A stretch of DNA of 64,000 bases from Phaeobacter sp. CECT 5382 (GCF_001457775.1 NZ_CYSG01000006.1:124001-188000); one strand, 5' to 3'. Counted from the stretch's first letter, positions 1-8,708 are shown. Program-made: numbers and translations. Notes: generated by a model from the sequence alone, not told the origin.

Positions 1-900
1 CTAGAGGCCGACGCCACTCCGGCGCAGATCAGCTTTGGCAATACCATCAAGCGACCTGCCGACATTGCCTTTGCCCACGACCTTGGCATCACCCATTTTG
101 CCGCCGACGCACGCGAAGAGCTGGACAAGCTGGCCACCCATGCGCCCGGTGCGCATGTCTGTCTGCGTTTGATCGTAGACAACAGCGCTGCCGACTGGCC
201 GCTAAGCCGGAAATTCGGCTGTACACCGGATAAGGCGCTGAAACTGATGAGCTATGCGCGAGATTTGGGCCTGCAGGTGGAGGGGCTGTCCTTTCACGTT
301 GGCTCGCAAACGCGCGCGCCAGAGATGTGGGACGGAACGCTCGATCAGGTGGCCCAGCTGTGGCAGCGCGCCCAGTCTGCCGGGCACGCGCTGCGGCTGC
401 TGAATATCGGCGGCGGCTTTCCTGCACAGTATGACCGCGCAGTGATGCCGCCAGAAAGCTACGCCTCGGAAGTGATGAAGCGGGTTCAGACGCGTTTTGC
501 TGATGTGGCGCATATCATGGCAGAGCCGGGACGCGGGCTGGTCGCAGAAGCTGGTGCGATTGCCGCCGAAGTGCTGCTGGTGTCGAAAAAGCACGAAAAC
601 GATCTGCACCGCTGGGTCTATCTGGATATCGGCAAGTTCTCTGGTCTGGCCGAAACCATGGACGAGGCGATCCGCTATCGGATCACTACGGCCCGAGACC
701 ATGAACCCGTGGGGCCTTGCGTGCTGGCCGGCCCCTCTTGCGATAGTGCGGATGTGCTGTATGAAAAACAGCCCGTTCTGCTGCCGCTGGGGTTGCGGGC
801 TGGGGACGCGGTGGTGATCCATGCCTGCGGGGCCTATACCTCGACTTATGCCACGGTGGGTTTCAACGGCTTTCCACCCCTTGATGTGATCGTGATCTGA
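1..900 (+). CDS. Ornithine/lysine decarboxylase-like, PLP fold type III (5' truncated)
   Basis: The reading frame is open from the first base, so the N-terminus, including the PLP-binding lysine, lies outside the window; 299 residues remain. Visible family marks are SFHVGSQ (about residue 97), the glycine-rich GGGFP (137), EPGRG that grips the PLP phosphate (175) and CDSADV with the active-site cysteine (247). These are typical of eukaryotic-type ornithine/lysine/diaminopimelate decarboxylases. The CDSADV form and lack of a carboxypeptidase-like tail fit ornithine or lysine decarboxylase (putrescine or cadaverine formation) better than LysA. The enzyme is expected to be cytosolic and dimeric. 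The DUF1989 gene begins 83 bp downstream in the same direction. Exact substrate is not readable from the sequence. Confidence 0.85.
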   Translation, partial: LEADATPAQISFGNTIKRPADIAFAHDLGITHFAADAREELDKLATHAPGAHVCLRLIVDNSAADWPLSRKFGCTPDKALKLMSYARDLGLQVEGLSFHVGSQTRAPEMWDGTLDQVAQLWQRAQSAGHALRLLNIGGGFPAQYDRAVMPPESYASEVMKRVQTRFADVAHIMAEPGRGLVAEAGAIAAEVLLVSKKHENDLHRWVYLDIGKFSGLAETMDEAIRYRITTARDHEPVGPCVLAGPSCDSADVLYEKQPVLLPLGLRAGDAVVIHACGAYTSTYATVGFNGFPPLDVIVI

Positions 901-983
901 AAACGACGCCGGGGGCGAGGTCCCGGGCTTGCACTGGGTCGGGGAAACGGGCCTAGTTGGCAAAACTACAGGAAGGTTTTCCC

Positions 984-1859
984 ATGTCTCAGGTTCCCAG
1001 CCCGTCTCAGGCCTCTTGTCCGGCGCCTGCCGATGCGGCAGCGCGTCGTGCCATAAAGCCGGTGATTTGCTATCCCAACGAAACCTTGCCAAAGCCGGAT
1101 CTGGATCTCTACAGGATGGCGCGGCAGGGCGCGATCAAAACCGCAGAGGTGCAGGTACCCGCGCGGGATGCGGCTTGTTTTGAGGTGCCTGCCGGGCATT
1201 TTTTCCGAATTTCATCCATCGAAGGACCGCAGGTTGGGGATCTCAACTTGTGGAACTGCGAGGACCTGACTGAACGGTTCTATTCTGGCAAGACCCGCGC
1301 GCTGCACGGCACCCATATCACTACGGGAGAGCAGATGTGGACGAGCTTCCCGACGATGCGGCCCATGGCGACCATCATCGAGGACACGCTGGGCTGGTAT
1401 GGCATCGATGAATTCGGTGGATCTGTACACGATGTGATTGGAACTCGCTGTGACCCCTATACCGGCAATCTGCTGGCAGGCAGCCAATACCACCATTGTT
1501 GCCATTCAAACCTGACTCGGGCGCTTGCGGATCACAAGGGTATCAGCCTGGCGGAGGCAGAACCCTATGTGCATGACGTGCTCAACGTGTTCATGTGCAC
1601 CGGGTTTACGCGTGATACGGGCCAGTATTTCATGAAGGCCAGCCCGGTGCGACCGGGAGATTATCTGGAGTTCTTTGCTGAAATCCCTCTGCTGGGTGCG
1701 CTGAGCGCCTGCCCAGGCGGTGATTGCTCATCAGAGCATTCCAGCGATACCGCCTCTTGCCATCCGATGCTGGTGGAGGTCTTTGCCCCCGAAGAGGGGG
1801 CTTTGCAAGATTGGCAGAGCCCCGCGACAAATGGATATGACGGCAGTCACGGCCGCTAA
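984..1859 (+). CDS. DUF1989 (urea carboxylase-associated) family protein
   Basis: A 291-residue protein with a conserved core running from about residue 45 to 245, rich in Cys and His (HCCHSN, CTGF, SACPGGDCS), as in the DUF1989 family whose members accompany urea carboxylase and amino-acid or amine catabolism genes. No reaction can be assigned. The start at 984 is chosen because AGGAAGG lies 7 bp upstream; an in-frame earlier start at 957 lacks such a site. It follows the decarboxylase-like gene on the same strand, so the two may share a transcript. No signal peptide or membrane segment is seen. Confidence 0.8.
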   Translation: MSQVPSPSQASCPAPADAAARRAIKPVICYPNETLPKPDLDLYRMARQGAIKTAEVQVPARDAACFEVPAGHFFRISSIEGPQVGDLNLWNCEDLTERFYSGKTRALHGTHITTGEQMWTSFPTMRPMATIIEDTLGWYGIDEFGGSVHDVIGTRCDPYTGNLLAGSQYHHCCHSNLTRALADHKGISLAEAEPYVHDVLNVFMCTGFTRDTGQYFMKASPVRPGDYLEFFAEIPLLGALSACPGGDCSSEHSSDTASCHPMLVEVFAPEEGALQDWQSPATNGYDGSHGR

Positions 1860-1930
1860 GGCACTACCAACGAGAAAACGGGGAACTCCCGCGCGGGGCG
1901 GGCGCATCAAAGATACGCGCAGCCCCCCTT

Positions 1931-1960
1931 GGGCCCGGCAGCGCGCCTAACGGCGCGCTG
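1931..1960. repeat. TTGGGCC-flanked GC hairpin (dispersed repeat copy 1)
   Basis: CAGCGCGCC-TAAC-GGCGCGCTG forms a perfect 9-bp stem with a 4-base loop at 1939-1960, preceded by TTGGGCCCGG. Similar hairpins next to TTGGGCC occur near 12620, 22672 and 23956, so this is one copy of a dispersed element rather than a gene-specific terminator. It lies in the 230-bp gap between the DUF1989 gene and deoD. Confidence 0.6.
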
Positions 1961-2021
1961 TGGCACCGTTCAAAGGAAAGAACTGGCCCAGCCGGAAAAG
2001 TCAGGGATTTAGGCAACGCGC

Positions 2022-2062
2022 AAAAGAAAAGCGGCTCCTGGGTCGCTTGACCAGGGCCGCTT
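2022..2062 (-). terminator. Rho-independent terminator of deoD
   Basis: CCAGG-GCCGC-TT (2051-2062) pairs with AAGCGGC-T-CCTGG (2029-2041) around a 9-base loop with a single bulge. Read on the minus strand the stem is followed by a T-rich run (TTTTCTTTTG), placed 28 bp after the deoD stop. It may also stop plus-strand transcripts arriving from the DUF1989 gene. Confidence 0.75.
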
Positions 2063-2089
2063 GCACAGTGTCGAAGTCAAGGAAATTGG

Positions 2090-2794
2090 CTAGGCGAAGG
2101 CCGCTTCCAATGCAATCTCGACCATATCGCCAAAACTACGTTCGCGCTGATCTGAGGGCAGAGCCTCGCCAGTGCCGAGGTGATCTGAAACGGTGAGAAC
2201 CGCCAGCGCACGGCATTGGTACCGCGCCGCCAGCGTATAGAGCTCAGCGGCTTCCATTTCGACGCCAAGAATACCGTGACGCACCATCTGTTCGTTCAGG
2301 TCTGGGCGTTCATCGTAAAACGTGTCGGAAGAATAGATGCCGCCGACATGCGTGCCGATGTCGCGGGACTGGGCCGCCACAGCTGCGGCTTGCAGCAAAG
2401 ACCAATCGGCAGCGGGGGCAAAATTCAATTCCTTGAATATACTTTGCGAGGGGGAGCCGAGGGTTGTTGCTGTCATCGCCAGAATCACATCACGCAGTTT
2501 AACCTGCGGCTGCATCCCGCCGCAGGAGCCAATCCGGATAAGTGTTTTAGCACCAAAATCGCGGATCAATTCATTGGCGTAAATGGAAAGGGAGGGCATT
2601 CCCATGCCGCTGCCCTGTATCGTAACGGAATGACCATTCCAATTGCCGGTGTAGCCCAGCATTCCACGCACTTCGTTCACCAGGCGCACATCTTGCAAAA
2701 AGTTCTCAGCCGCCCATTTGGCGCGATAAGGATCGCCAGGCATTAGAACAGTTTCAGCAATGTCACCTTTTGAAGCGCCTATATGAATGGTCAT
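2090..2794 (-). CDS. deoD: Purine-nucleoside phosphorylase, DeoD type
   Basis: A 234-residue cytosolic enzyme that phosphorolyses purine (deoxy)ribonucleosides to base plus (deoxy)ribose-1-phosphate. The length matches the hexameric bacterial DeoD family. Visible marks are the N-terminal [18 protein letters not shown] phosphate-site region, [15 protein letters not shown] (about residue 87), VEMEAAELY (about 178) and the catalytic aspartate in VSDHL (about 203). GGAG lies 7 bp before the ATG. It starts 21 bp after the hvrA-like gene on the same strand, so readthrough from that gene is likely, and it ends in a good terminator. A nucleoside-type ABC importer lies 12 kb away. Confidence 0.95.
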   Translation of the reverse strand: MTIHIGASKGDIAETVLMPGDPYRAKWAAENFLQDVRLVNEVRGMLGYTGNWNGHSVTIQGSGMGMPSLSIYANELIRDFGAKTLIRIGSCGGMQPQVKLRDVILAMTATTLGSPSQSIFKELNFAPAADWSLLQAAAVAAQSRDIGTHVGGIYSSDTFYDERPDLNEQMVRHGILGVEMEAAELYTLAARYQCRALAVLTVSDHLGTGEALPSDQRERSFGDMVEIALEAAFA

Positions 2795-2815
2795 GCGTTT
2801 TCTCCACTGCCGGAA

Positions 2816-3133
2816 TCAGATTTCCAGTTCAGAGATATCCATACCAGAAGTCAGTGCGGTATGCACCCAGTGCGGCTTACGCCCGCGCCCGCTCCAAGTT
2901 TCCTCTGGGTTGTGGGGGTTACGGTATTTTGCTGCCGCTTTTTGTTTCTTCCCACTAGCGCGCTGAAGGCCCGCAATTTCGTCCAGAGAGAAACCATACT
3001 TAGCCGCCGCTTCTTCGGCAGCTTTAATTGCTTCTTTACGTTCCCGCTGTTCTGCTGCTTTCAGGGCGTCTTCAATGCCGTCTTTCAGCTCAAGAAGCTC
3101 TTTTCGGGACATGGCTGAAAGGTCGAGGCTCAT
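2816..3133 (-). CDS. H-NS family nucleoid/regulatory protein (HvrA-like)
   Basis: A 105-residue protein with an N-terminal coiled-coil oligomerisation region (Lys/Glu/Ala-rich, residues about 8-45) and a C-terminal DNA-binding core YRNPHNPEETWSGRGRKPHW, the GRGRKP-type AT-hook-like loop of H-NS and HvrA proteins. In Rhodobacter capsulatus HvrA modulates photosynthesis and nitrogen genes; that role is not implied here. The start at 3133 is favoured over a longer frame from 3166 because GGAG lies 7 bp upstream and the protein then begins MSLDLSAMSRKEL. Inverted repeats upstream (3150-3184) may form its operator or leader structure. Confidence 0.9.
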   Translation of the reverse strand: MSLDLSAMSRKELLELKDGIEDALKAAEQRERKEAIKAAEEAAAKYGFSLDEIAGLQRASGKKQKAAAKYRNPHNPEETWSGRGRKPHWVHTALTSGMDISELEI

Positions 3134-3149
3134 TTTGATACTCCAATTG

Positions 3150-3184
3150 TAGAAAACGCACTCCATAACGTAGCGCGTTTTCTA
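3150..3184. promoter_or_regulatory. Perfect 10-bp inverted repeat upstream of the hvrA-like gene
   Basis: TAGAAAACGC (3150-3159) and GCGTTTTCTA (3175-3184) are exact reverse complements separated by 15 bp, starting 17 bp upstream of the hvrA-like ATG. A third imperfect arm, TAGAAAAACACGCTA, lies at 3243-3257 and ends on the ecm stop codon. In the transcript the first two arms would form a hairpin in the 5' leader; as DNA they could be a protein-binding dyad. Function is inferred only. Confidence 0.5.
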
Positions 3185-3254
3185 TTCATGCCCAAAGAGA
3201 CGGAGAGTTTCATCCCTATTCTGCAATTAATGTGAATTTTTTTAGAAAAACACG

Positions 3255-5231
3255 CTAACTTGCAATCTTTGGGTGCTTTGCCAAATCAACAATGTCACCC
3301 ATAATTGAATTCAACTCGAAATCTTTTGGCGTATAAACCCGTGCAACGCCGATTGAGCGTAGTTTTTCTGCATCCTCATCTGGAATAATGCCGCCAACAA
3401 TGACCGGAATATGACTCAGACCAGCTTCTTTCATCCGCTGCATGAGATCTTCGACAAGCGGCAGGTGGCTGCCGGACAGGATCGAAAGACCTACAACATG
3501 GGCGTCGTCTTCCAGAGCCTGGGCAACCAGTTCTTCAGGGGTCATGCGAATGCCATCGTAGGTGATGTCCATGCCGCAATCACGGGCCCTGAAAGCGATC
3601 TGTTCAGCGCCATTGGAATGTCCGTCCAGACCCGGCTTGCCAACGACGAATTTCAACCGGCGGCCGAGCTGGTCACTGACGGAGTTGACGGCCTCACGCA
3701 GGTCATCCAGACCTTCGGTCTTGTTCGAGGGCGACCCCGAAACGCCAGTCGGACCACGATACGTGCCGTGAACCTTGCGCATTTCTTCGGCCCATTCGCC
3801 CGTTGTTACACCGGCTTTGGCGGCCGCGATCGAAGGCTCCATGATATTGGCGCCAGACCGGGCTGCAGCGCGCAGATCGGCGAGAGCGGCGGTCACCGCA
3901 TCATTGTCGCGGCTGGCGCGCCAGTCATTCAGACGCGAGATCTGTTGCTGTTCTACGGCGGGGTCGACCACCATGATGCCGCCATCTTCGGTCTGCAGTG
4001 GCGAGGCTTCGCCCTCGGTCCATCTGTTGACGCCGACAACGATGGTCTCGTTGCGCTCAATCCGGTTGATGCGTTCGGCATTGGAGTCGACCAGCCGTGA
4101 TTTCATGTATTCGATCGAGGCAACGGCGCCGCCCATGGATTGCAGGTTGGCGAGCTCGGCGCGGGCGCCTTCTTTCAGGGCTTCGACCTTTTTGCCGACG
4201 GCCGGGTTGCCTTCAAACAGGTCTTCGTATTCCAAAAGATCTGTTTCATAGGCAAGGATCTGTTGCATCCGCATCGACCATTGCTGGTCCCAGGGGCGCG
4301 GCAGACCCAGTGCTTCGTTCCAGGCGGGCAGCTGCACGGCCCGGGCGCGGGCCTTTTTCGACAGGGTCACCGCCAACATCTCGATCAAAATGCGGTAGAC
4401 GTTGTTTTCTGGCTGCTGCTCGGTCAGGCCCAGCGAGTTCACCTGCACCCCGTAGCGGAAGCGGCGGAATTTAGGATCCTCAACGCCATACCGGTCGCGG
4501 CATATTTCATCCCAGAGATCGACAAAGGCGCGCATCTTGCACATCTCGGTGACAAAGCGGATGCCGGCATTCACAAAGAACGAGATCCGCCCCACCAATG
4601 CCGGGAAATCCTCAGGAGCAATACGCGGCTTCAGCTCGTCTAGAACCGCTTGTGCCGTCGCCAGTGCAAAGGCCAGCTCTTGCTCCGGCGTGGCACCTGC
4701 CTCTTGCAGGTGGTAGGAGCAGACGTTCATCGGGTTCCACTTGGGTACATTCGTGTAGCAGTATTCGGCCACATCCGCGATCATCTTCAGGCTCGGCTTG
4801 GGCGGGCAGATATAGGTGCCGCGGCTCAGGTATTCCTTGATCAGATCATTCTGAACCGTGCCCTGCAGTTTGCTGACATCGGCGCCCTGTTCTTCGGCCG
4901 CCGCAATATAAAGCGACAGCAGCCAGGGGGCTGTGGCGTTGATGGTCATCGAGGTGTTCATCTGTTCCAGCGGGATCTGGTCGAACAGGCTGCGCATATC
5001 GCCAAGATGGCCGACGGGCACGCCAACCTTGCCCACCTCGCCGCGGGCCAGAACGTGGTCACTGTCATAACCGGTTTGGGTGGGCAGGTCGAAAGCCACC
5101 GAAAGGCCGGTCTGACCCTTGGCCAGATTGGCGCGGTACAGTGCATTCGATGCCTCAGCAGTGGAGTGGCCGGCATAGGTCCGGATCAGCCAGGGGCGGT
5201 CTGTTTTGCGGTCATTCTGCATCTGCGACAT
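3255..5231 (-). CDS. ecm: Ethylmalonyl-CoA mutase (MeaA/Ecm)
   Basis: A 658-residue coenzyme-B12-dependent mutase that converts ethylmalonyl-CoA to methylsuccinyl-CoA in the ethylmalonyl-CoA pathway. The substrate-binding barrel occupies residues about 15-500 (RTYAGHSTAEASN, AFDLPTQTGYDSDH, GTVQNDLIKEY) and the C-terminal cobalamin domain carries the cobalt-ligand motif DGHSNG (about 536-541). The length and the RTYAGHS start fit MeaA/Ecm rather than the longer methylmalonyl-CoA mutase. ATG at 5231 with GAGG 6 bp upstream is preferred; an in-frame GTG at 5243 would add four residues. ccr, an enzyme of the same pathway, lies 1.8 kb away on the other strand. Confidence 0.93.
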   Translation of the reverse strand: MSQMQNDRKTDRPWLIRTYAGHSTAEASNALYRANLAKGQTGLSVAFDLPTQTGYDSDHVLARGEVGKVGVPVGHLGDMRSLFDQIPLEQMNTSMTINATAPWLLSLYIAAAEEQGADVSKLQGTVQNDLIKEYLSRGTYICPPKPSLKMIADVAEYCYTNVPKWNPMNVCSYHLQEAGATPEQELAFALATAQAVLDELKPRIAPEDFPALVGRISFFVNAGIRFVTEMCKMRAFVDLWDEICRDRYGVEDPKFRRFRYGVQVNSLGLTEQQPENNVYRILIEMLAVTLSKKARARAVQLPAWNEALGLPRPWDQQWSMRMQQILAYETDLLEYEDLFEGNPAVGKKVEALKEGARAELANLQSMGGAVASIEYMKSRLVDSNAERINRIERNETIVVGVNRWTEGEASPLQTEDGGIMVVDPAVEQQQISRLNDWRASRDNDAVTAALADLRAAARSGANIMEPSIAAAKAGVTTGEWAEEMRKVHGTYRGPTGVSGSPSNKTEGLDDLREAVNSVSDQLGRRLKFVVGKPGLDGHSNGAEQIAFRARDCGMDITYDGIRMTPEELVAQALEDDAHVVGLSILSGSHLPLVEDLMQRMKEAGLSHIPVIVGGIIPDEDAEKLRSIGVARVYTPKDFELNSIMGDIVDLAKHPKIAS

Positions 5232-5461
5232 GGCGGGCCTCACGATTCTGGGTCGGTAATAATATTTCGTTGCGCTGATCTAGACTGCAATTTTACACCG
5301 GTGTCAATTCGCTGCGTTGCGGCAAATGCTTCTGACCGGAGGGCCTATGTGCCAGTTTGAGGCATCGACCTGGGCATTGAGCTGCCGTGAGGGCGCTGAC
5401 CTGTGAAGATGCCAGAGCGCAGGAATTGCCGCATCGCGACTTTGCTGCCAAAGTGCCGGGG

Positions 5462-6886
5462 ATGCGTGAAACAATTGAACTCCCTTTATGGCTCTTTGTG
5501 CTGATCCTCCTGTTTGCAGCGGTCACCTTTGCGTCGCATTTCCTGTTTCCCTCGGTGCGCTGGTTCTTTCGTCGTCGGCTGGAGCGGGCGGTGGCGCGGC
5601 TAAATCAGAAGCTGGAGCGCCCGATCGAGCCTTTCAAGCTGGCGCGCCGTTATGACATGATCCAACGCCTGATTTATGACCCCGAAGTGGCCCGCGCAGT
5701 CGCGGCCCATGCTGCTGCCGAAGGCATTCCGGACAACGTCGCCTTTGAGCAGGCTCGGCGCTATGCGCGCGAAATCGTGCCGTCGTTCTCTGCCTTTGCC
5801 TATTTCAGCTTTGCGATCCGTCTGGCACGCTGGCTGTCGAACACGATCTACCGGGTGCGACTGGGCTATCAGGACGAGGAGGCGCTGCGCAGGCTGGACC
5901 CCAATGCGACCCTGGTTTTTGTGATGAACCATCGCTCCAATATGGATTACGTGCTGGTGACCTATCTCGCGGCGCGCCGCTCGGCCCTTTCCTATGCAGT
6001 GGGCGAATGGGCCCGCGTCTGGCCATTGTCGCGTCTGATCCGGGCGATGGGGGCCTATTTCATTCGGCGCAAGTCCCGCAATGACCTCTACCGGCGGGTC
6101 CTGGCGGCCTATATGCGGCTGGCAGCCCAAGGGGGAGCAACTCAGGCGATGTTTCCCGAAGGCGGGTTGAGCCTGGATGGTGCTCTGGCTGAGCCACGCC
6201 TGGGGCTGCTCAAGTATATCGTTGAAGCTGGCGCGCCTTTGGGCGGTCAGCGCCGGGCAACGGATCCTGATCAACGGGATGTGGTCTTTGTCCCGGTGGC
6301 CTTGAACTACGACTGGGTGCTCGAGGACAAGATCCTGACTTCGGCGGCGCGTGCCGGAGAACGCCGCTTCAGGGCGCGTATTGGTGTGGTCATGGCCAAG
6401 ATCCTGCGTCAGCTATGGCTGTGGATGACGGGGCGCTATCACCGCTTTGGCTATGCCGCAGTGAACTTTGGCCGCCCGCTGAGCCTGCAGGATTTTGCCG
6501 CTTCCCGCGCCGAAAGCCAAAGTCAGAGCCTGTCGCAGGATCTTGGGCAGGAGTTGATGTCGCGCATCGGAGAAGCCGTGCCGGTCCTGCCGGTGCCGAT
6601 GGCGGCCTGGCTGTTCTTGCGGCATGGCAGCATGAGCAGCGCCGCGCTGGAGCACCGGATGCGGGCTTTGGGAGAACAAATGGCCAATGCCTCGGTGCAT
6701 CATCCGCGGGCGAGCCTGGCCTACGCCGGCGAGGCTGCGCTGCGTATTCTGCTGAAGCGAGGCATGGTGAGTCGTCAGGGCGGGCTCTACCTGCCAGTTA
6801 CAGAAAAGCGCGACCTGCTGGCTTTTTATGCCAATTCCATTGCACATCTGGTGCCTGATAGCGTTCTGGTGGCGGAAGAAACGTGA
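5462..6886 (+). CDS. 1-acyl-glycerol-3-phosphate / glycerol-3-phosphate acyltransferase (PlsB-like, membrane)
   Basis: A 474-residue membrane-associated acyltransferase. An N-terminal transmembrane segment (about residues 5-27, LPLWLFVLILLFAAVTFA) precedes a PlsC/PlsB catalytic domain with the HX4D motif NHRSNMD (His157, Asp162) and the acceptor-binding FPEGG (about 231-235). The family acylates (lyso)phosphatidate precursors in phospholipid synthesis; which step this one performs is not clear. An upstream in-frame GTG at 5387 exists, but the ATG at 5462 places the membrane segment right at the N-terminus as usual for the family. It sits between the divergent ecm and the co-directional ccr, an association that suggests a conserved but unexplained linkage. 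Confidence 0.82.
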   Translation: MRETIELPLWLFVLILLFAAVTFASHFLFPSVRWFFRRRLERAVARLNQKLERPIEPFKLARRYDMIQRLIYDPEVARAVAAHAAAEGIPDNVAFEQARRYAREIVPSFSAFAYFSFAIRLARWLSNTIYRVRLGYQDEEALRRLDPNATLVFVMNHRSNMDYVLVTYLAARRSALSYAVGEWARVWPLSRLIRAMGAYFIRRKSRNDLYRRVLAAYMRLAAQGGATQAMFPEGGLSLDGALAEPRLGLLKYIVEAGAPLGGQRRATDPDQRDVVFVPVALNYDWVLEDKILTSAARAGERRFRARIGVVMAKILRQLWLWMTGRYHRFGYAAVNFGRPLSLQDFAASRAESQSQSLSQDLGQELMSRIGEAVPVLPVPMAAWLFLRHGSMSSAALEHRMRALGEQMANASVHHPRASLAYAGEAALRILLKRGMVSRQGGLYLPVTEKRDLLAFYANSIAHLVPDSVLVAEET

Positions 6887-6918
6887 TTTTGCTGCGGTCG
6901 CTAAGAGTTTTTCTGCAC

Positions 6919-6972
6919 TTGCAAGGTCATAAAATTACAATATGACCCCAAAGGGGGTTGCAATATTACTCC
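6919..6972. promoter_or_regulatory. TTGCAA-type repeats upstream of ccr
   Basis: TTGCAA (6919), TTACAATATGACC (6935) and TTGCAATATTACT (6958) recur in the ccr promoter region; the last two are 23 bp apart and match at 10 of 13 positions. Short-chain acyl-CoA regulators (ScfR family, for example RamB and PccR) are known to bind TTTGCAAA-like half-sites. Assigning these repeats to such a regulator is inference; no ScfR gene is in the window. Confidence 0.35.
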
Positions 6973-7043
6973 GTGATTTTTATCCATCAGAGGACAGCCG
7001 CGATTCTGCACTGCGGCAAAGACGCTTGATAAAGGAGGCCACC

Positions 7044-8330
7044 ATGGCTCTGGACACGCAAAACGGACCCCTGTCTTACGAGGCTCCCGAAAAAGATCTC
7101 TATGAGGTCGGTGAGATGCCCCCCATGGGTTATGTGCCCAAGAACATGTACGCTTGGGCGATCCGCAAGGAACGCCACGGTGAACCCGATACTGCGATGC
7201 TGCAGGAAGTGGTCGAAGTGCCAAAGCTCGACAGCCATGATGTGCTGGTTCTGGTGATGGCAGCCGGCATCAACTACAATGGCGTCTGGGCTGCCCTGGG
7301 TAAACCGATCAGCCCCTTTGATGGTCACAAGCAGCCTTATCACATTGCAGGCTCGGATGCCTCGGGCATCGTCTGGGCCGTTGGTGACAAGGTAAAGCGC
7401 TGGAAGATCGGCGACGAAGTGGTGATCCACTGCAACCAGGATGATGGCGACGACGAAGAATGCAACGGTGGCGATCCGATGTATTCCCCCAGCCAGCGGA
7501 TCTGGGGCTACGAGACACCAGATGGCTCGTTCAGCCAGTTCACTCGTGTGCAGGCGCAGCAGCTGATGCCACGGCCCAAGCACCTGTCTTGGGAAGAGAG
7601 TGCGTGTTACACCCTGACACTGGCGACCGCCTACCGGATGCTGTTTGGTCATGAGCCTCATGATCTGAAGCCCGGTCAGAACGTTCTGGTCTGGGGCGCG
7701 TCGGGTGGTCTGGGCTCTTATGCGATCCAGCTGATCAACACCGCTGGTGCCAATGCCATCGGCGTGATCTCGGACGAAAGCAAACGTGACTTTGTCATGG
7801 GGCTGGGCGCCAAGGGCGTGCTGAACCGTCGTGATTTCAATTGCTGGGGCCAAATGCCCACCGTGAACACGCCGGAATATGCCGCCTGGTTCAAGGAAGC
7901 GCGCAAATTTGGCGCTGCGATCTGGGAAATCACCGGCAAGGGCAACAATGTCGACATGGTGTTTGAACACCCCGGCGAGGCAACATTCCCGGTTTCGACT
8001 TTCGTCTGTAAAAAAGGCGGCATGGTTGTGATCTGCGCCGGGACCTCCGGTTTCAACCTGACCTTTGATGTACGCTACATGTGGATGCACCAGAAGCGTC
8101 TGCAGGGTTCGCACTTTGCACACCTGAAACAGGCGGCCTCCGCAAACAAGCTGATGGTCGAGCGTCGCCTTGATCCCTGCATGTCGGAAGTGTTCTCCTG
8201 GGCGGACCTGCCTGATGCGCACATGAAGATGCTGCGCAACGAGCACAAGCCAGGCAATATGTCGGTGCTGGTACAGGCCCCAAAGACTGGCCTGCGCACC
8301 CTGGAAGAAGTTCTGGAAGCCGGTCAGTAA
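7044..8330 (+). CDS. ccr: Crotonyl-CoA carboxylase/reductase
   Basis: A 428-residue medium-chain dehydrogenase/reductase-fold enzyme that reductively carboxylates crotonyl-CoA with NADPH and CO2 to ethylmalonyl-CoA, the key step of the ethylmalonyl-CoA pathway. The N-terminal NMYAWAIRKERHGEP, AAGINYNGVWAALG, GSDASGIVWAVG, the NADPH-binding WGASGGLGSYAIQL (about residues 220-233) and the C-terminal HFAHLKQA are the usual Ccr landmarks. A strong AAGGAGG 5-6 bp before ATG 7044 decides the start over an in-frame upstream codon at 6942. A terminator follows at 8376. Together with ecm it indicates acetyl-CoA assimilation without the glyoxylate bypass. Confidence 0.96.
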   Translation: MALDTQNGPLSYEAPEKDLYEVGEMPPMGYVPKNMYAWAIRKERHGEPDTAMLQEVVEVPKLDSHDVLVLVMAAGINYNGVWAALGKPISPFDGHKQPYHIAGSDASGIVWAVGDKVKRWKIGDEVVIHCNQDDGDDEECNGGDPMYSPSQRIWGYETPDGSFSQFTRVQAQQLMPRPKHLSWEESACYTLTLATAYRMLFGHEPHDLKPGQNVLVWGASGGLGSYAIQLINTAGANAIGVISDESKRDFVMGLGAKGVLNRRDFNCWGQMPTVNTPEYAAWFKEARKFGAAIWEITGKGNNVDMVFEHPGEATFPVSTFVCKKGGMVVICAGTSGFNLTFDVRYMWMHQKRLQGSHFAHLKQAASANKLMVERRLDPCMSEVFSWADLPDAHMKMLRNEHKPGNMSVLVQAPKTGLRTLEEVLEAGQ

Positions 8331-8375
8331 TAACTGTTCACGGGGGACCATCCCCCACCGATGCGACATGAAATT

Positions 8376-8424
8376 GGGCGGCACGAGGCAACATTAGTTG
8401 ATTCGTGCCGCCCTTTGCTGTTTT
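8376..8424 (+). terminator. Terminator downstream of ccr
   Basis: GGGCGGCACGA (8376-8386) and TCGTGCCGCCC (8403-8413) form a perfect 11-bp stem with a 16-base loop, followed by TTTGCTGTTTT. A smaller hairpin, GGGGGA-CCA-TCCCCC, lies just upstream at 8342-8356. Confidence 0.85.
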
Positions 8425-8708
8425 GGCTTGGCATGATTTTCACGAGCTTACCGCAGCCTCCCTCACCAGATATGGGGAGGGAGGGGAAAGGCGGTAGAAT
8501 TTTCACGATGCGTTAACCGTGACGCGAGGTATCGGCCATTTCATCCCCGGATATGAGGAAAAGATGTCTGTAAAGTGCAGGATACCGTTGACGTAAAGTG
8601 GTCGTACACTGCACAAGAGCTGGGATGATGGGGGAGCAGGTCTCGCGTCAACCTGCGGGTTGGGCGCGTTCTACCGCGTTTCTTCCAAAGAAACTGACGC
8701 GTGATCCA
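8425..8708. other. Gap upstream of luxR with repeats and a dyad
   Basis: The 378-bp space between ccr and luxR holds, after the ccr terminator, a perfect 8-bp inverted repeat CCTCCCTC / GAGGGAGG (8457-8464, 8477-8484) that lies between two copies of ATTTTCACGA (8436-8445, 8499-8508). Closer to luxR are GTAAAGTG twice, 23 bp apart (8570, 8593), and GTGCAG / CTGCAC (8575, 8609). These may include the luxR promoter and operator; no coding sequence is supported here. Confidence 0.4.

Noticed and set aside
2530-2800. Purine riboswitch before deoD
   Set aside because: deoD starts only 21 bp after the hvrA-like gene; no room and no purine-aptamer core is present.
6987-8384. Long open frame (465 codons) antisense to ccr
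   Set aside because: The plus-strand ccr protein is unmistakable; the antisense translation has no family motif and is a codon-bias shadow in GC-rich DNA.
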